Of a stretch of 6,403 nucleotides of DNA, positions 5,333 to 6,403 are shown one piece after another; position 1 is the stretch's first letter; each line of letters begins with the position of its first letter. The notes beneath the pieces are model-generated. The model had not been told where the DNA came from and made no database searches. It worked only from the letters and a program-made list of their open reading frames with translations. Source of the DNA: DAOUMU01 sp034409055 (GTDB lineage Bacteria > Chloroflexota > Anaerolineae > 4572-78 > J111); NCBI GenBank assembly GCA_034409055.1, contig DAOUMU010000085.1, positions 1 through 6,403 on the forward strand. The letters run 5' to 3'. The translations under genes were made by a program, and so were the position numbers.

Positions 5333-6403
5333 TCAAGCGTGAGACTTATACTGTTTCGTGGCTCGTTGGTAGAGAGCCAGGGCTTCCTCGTGTTGGCCGC
5401 GCTGTTCGTAAATGGCGGCCAGGTTGTGATAAGGCCAGGTATAATCGGGATCCAACTCAATGGCCTGCTGGTAGGCTTCGATGGCCAGGGCCGTGTAGCT
5501 ACCCTCAGCCGCCTCAATCTCCTGGGGAGTTTCGCTGCCCGTTTCGTATTGCTCCAGGGCCCGGTAGACGTTGCCCAGATTGTTCCAGGACACGGCTCGT
5601 TCCTTATCATCACGGTGGCGCGCGATCACCTGTCGGTAGAGAGTCATAGCCTGTTCATATTCGCCCAACTGCTCGTAAACAAAGCCCAGGTTGTTGTAAG
5701 GCTGGGCGTAATCCGGATCCAGTTCGATGGCCTGCCGGTAGGCGTTGATGGCTTGTTCCTGGTAATGCATAGCATTGTAGATGTCGCCCAGGCTGCTCCA
5801 GGGCAGGGCCGAGGTGGGATCATCTTCAATGGCCTGCCAGTAGGCTTTAACGGCCTTGGCGTAATCCCGCTTTTTGTTGTAAGCATTGCCCAGATGATAC
5901 CAGGACAGGGCGCGCTCCCGGTTGATTTGATGACGGGCGATGGCCTGCTGATAAAACTCGGCCGCTTTCTCATACAGATCCAATTTCTCGTAAGCCAGGG
6001 CCAGATTGTGGTAGGTCCAGGCGTCATCCGGTTCCAGCTCGATGGCCCGGTGATAGGCTTCCAGGGTGGCCTGATGACGTTCCAGAATGGCGTAGAGGTG
6101 ACCCAGACTGTGCCAGGCCGGGGCGTAGTTAGAGTCGAGTTTGAGAGCCTGCCGGTAGGCATTAAGGGCAGCCTGGTATTGCTTCAAAGCCCGGTGGGCG
6201 TTCCCCACCTCGTGCCATAAGATAGCCTGCTCCCTGGGACTGGTATGCCGCTCGATGGCCTGTTGGTAGGCGCTAATGGCCTGCTCATACTCGCCCCCCT
6301 GCTCGTAAATAGCCCCCAGGTGGCGATAAGGCCGGGGATCAGCCGGATCCAGTTCGATGGCTTGCCGGTAGGCTTCAGTGGCTTCATCGGCGCGGTTCAG
6401 GGT
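5333..6403 (-). CDS. TPR-repeat protein, C-terminal 356 residues (5' end beyond window)
   Basis: The reading frame is open from the window edge at 6403 to TGA at 5333-5335; the true start lies outside. A GTG at 6206-6208 is not the start, because TPR sequence continues in frame upstream of it. The visible part is entirely tetratricopeptide repeats, about ten helix pairs, with the usual signatures such as LGNAY, AYRQAIELDP and YHNLA. TPRs form a curved helical scaffold for protein-protein contacts. No catalytic domain, signal or membrane segment is visible; a sensor, kinase or peptidase domain could sit in the missing N-terminus. The repeats are organised in higher-order units of 105 residues, with an irregular third unit. 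The protein ends with RATKQYKSHA, part-way through a final repeat. The partner is unknown; the downstream small helical protein is an obvious but untested candidate. Confidence 0.9.
   Translation of the reverse strand, partial: TLNRADEATEAYRQAIELDPADPRPYRHLGAIYEQGGEYEQAISAYQQAIERHTSPREQAILWHEVGNAHRALKQYQAALNAYRQALKLDSNYAPAWHSLGHLYAILERHQATLEAYHRAIELEPDDAWTYHNLALAYEKLDLYEKAAEFYQQAIARHQINRERALSWYHLGNAYNKKRDYAKAVKAYWQAIEDDPTSALPWSSLGDIYNAMHYQEQAINAYRQAIELDPDYAQPYNNLGFVYEQLGEYEQAMTLYRQVIARHRDDKERAVSWNNLGNVYRALEQYETGSETPQEIEAAEGSYTALAIEAYQQAIELDPDYTWPYHNLAAIYEQRGQHEEALALYQRATKQYKSHA
5438..6334 (-). repeat. Higher-order coding repeat: 105-residue (315-base) units of three TPRs
   Basis: Within the TPR gene three longer units follow one another: 6020-6334 (105 codons), 5705-6019 (105 codons) and 5438-5704 (89 codons). 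Each starts with a PY or TY plus NL/HL motif, then YEQ.GEYEQA-type helices, QAI.RH, a four-residue spacer, an E-A-hydrophobic-W turn and LGN. The last segment (5336-5437) is the beginning of a fourth unit. At DNA level, 5713-5743 and 6343-6373 match at 30 of 31 positions and lie exactly 630 bases (two units) apart, which points to duplication of whole units. Confidence 0.75.

Noticed and set aside
5131..5613. - strand frame spanning the TPR 3' end, the palindrome and the small gene's start
   Set aside because: It reads through the palindromic repeat and out of frame through two real genes. The palindrome tends to create such open but meaningless translations.
6206..6208. GTG as the start of the TPR protein
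   Set aside because: In-frame TPR sequence (for example AYRQAIELDP and IYEQGGEYEQA) continues upstream to the window edge, so the gene is truncated by the window.
5288..6220. Long + strand open frame (310 codons) antisense to the TPR gene
   Set aside because: Its translation is a periodic echo of the TPR repeats (recurring VIRIQLDGLPVG-like strings), it has no plausible ribosome binding site, and the - strand frame has clear TPR motifs. It is a shadow of repeat codon bias.
5438..6334. Regular spaced repeats considered as a possible CRISPR-like or tandem DNA array
   Set aside because: The periodicity is in frame with a continuous TPR coding sequence and the units diverge freely at the DNA level; there are no constant repeats with variable spacers.

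Overview
The window looks like a piece of a bacterial chromosome, most likely from the Chloroflexota (Anaerolineae-type). This is inferred from the moderately GC-rich coding DNA, the style of the TPR protein and a compound palindromic repeat; no rRNA or other marker is present to confirm it. There are four convincing genes. One is on the + strand and three are on the - strand, so the large gene and the rest converge near position 3930.

Layout. Positions 1-170 are AT-rich and non-coding, with a ribosome binding site just before the first gene. Positions 171-3878 (+) encode a 1235-residue protein. It has an N-terminal HEPN-like module, a proline-rich linker, a large P-loop ATPase core of the DUF499/COG1483 type, a second very similar proline-rich linker, and a small C-terminal domain. 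Its stop codon overlaps an ATG (ATGA) that opens only a 38-codon reading frame, which may be the stump of a lost, translationally coupled partner. Positions 3985-4686 (-) encode a HAD-superfamily sugar-phosphate-type phosphatase with an intact active site. Positions 4874-5242 (-) encode a small soluble helical protein that I do not recognise. Positions 5333-6403 (-) encode the C-terminal 356 residues of a TPR-repeat protein that runs off the window edge. A 55-base compound palindrome lies between the TPR gene and the small gene.

How the genes relate. The HEPN-DUF499 protein is the item of most biological interest. DUF499 ATPases are known from defence-type loci that usually also carry a DUF1156 DNA methylase and a helicase, and HEPN domains are often RNase effectors of immune systems. 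No methylase, helicase or nuclease partner lies within this window, so the protein is either the last gene of an operon that begins upstream, a truncated locus, or a stand-alone HEPN-ATPase. The three - strand genes share an orientation, but the 187-base and 90-base gaps between them (the first with a candidate promoter, the second with the palindrome) argue against one tight operon. They look like ordinary genes flanking the defence-like gene.
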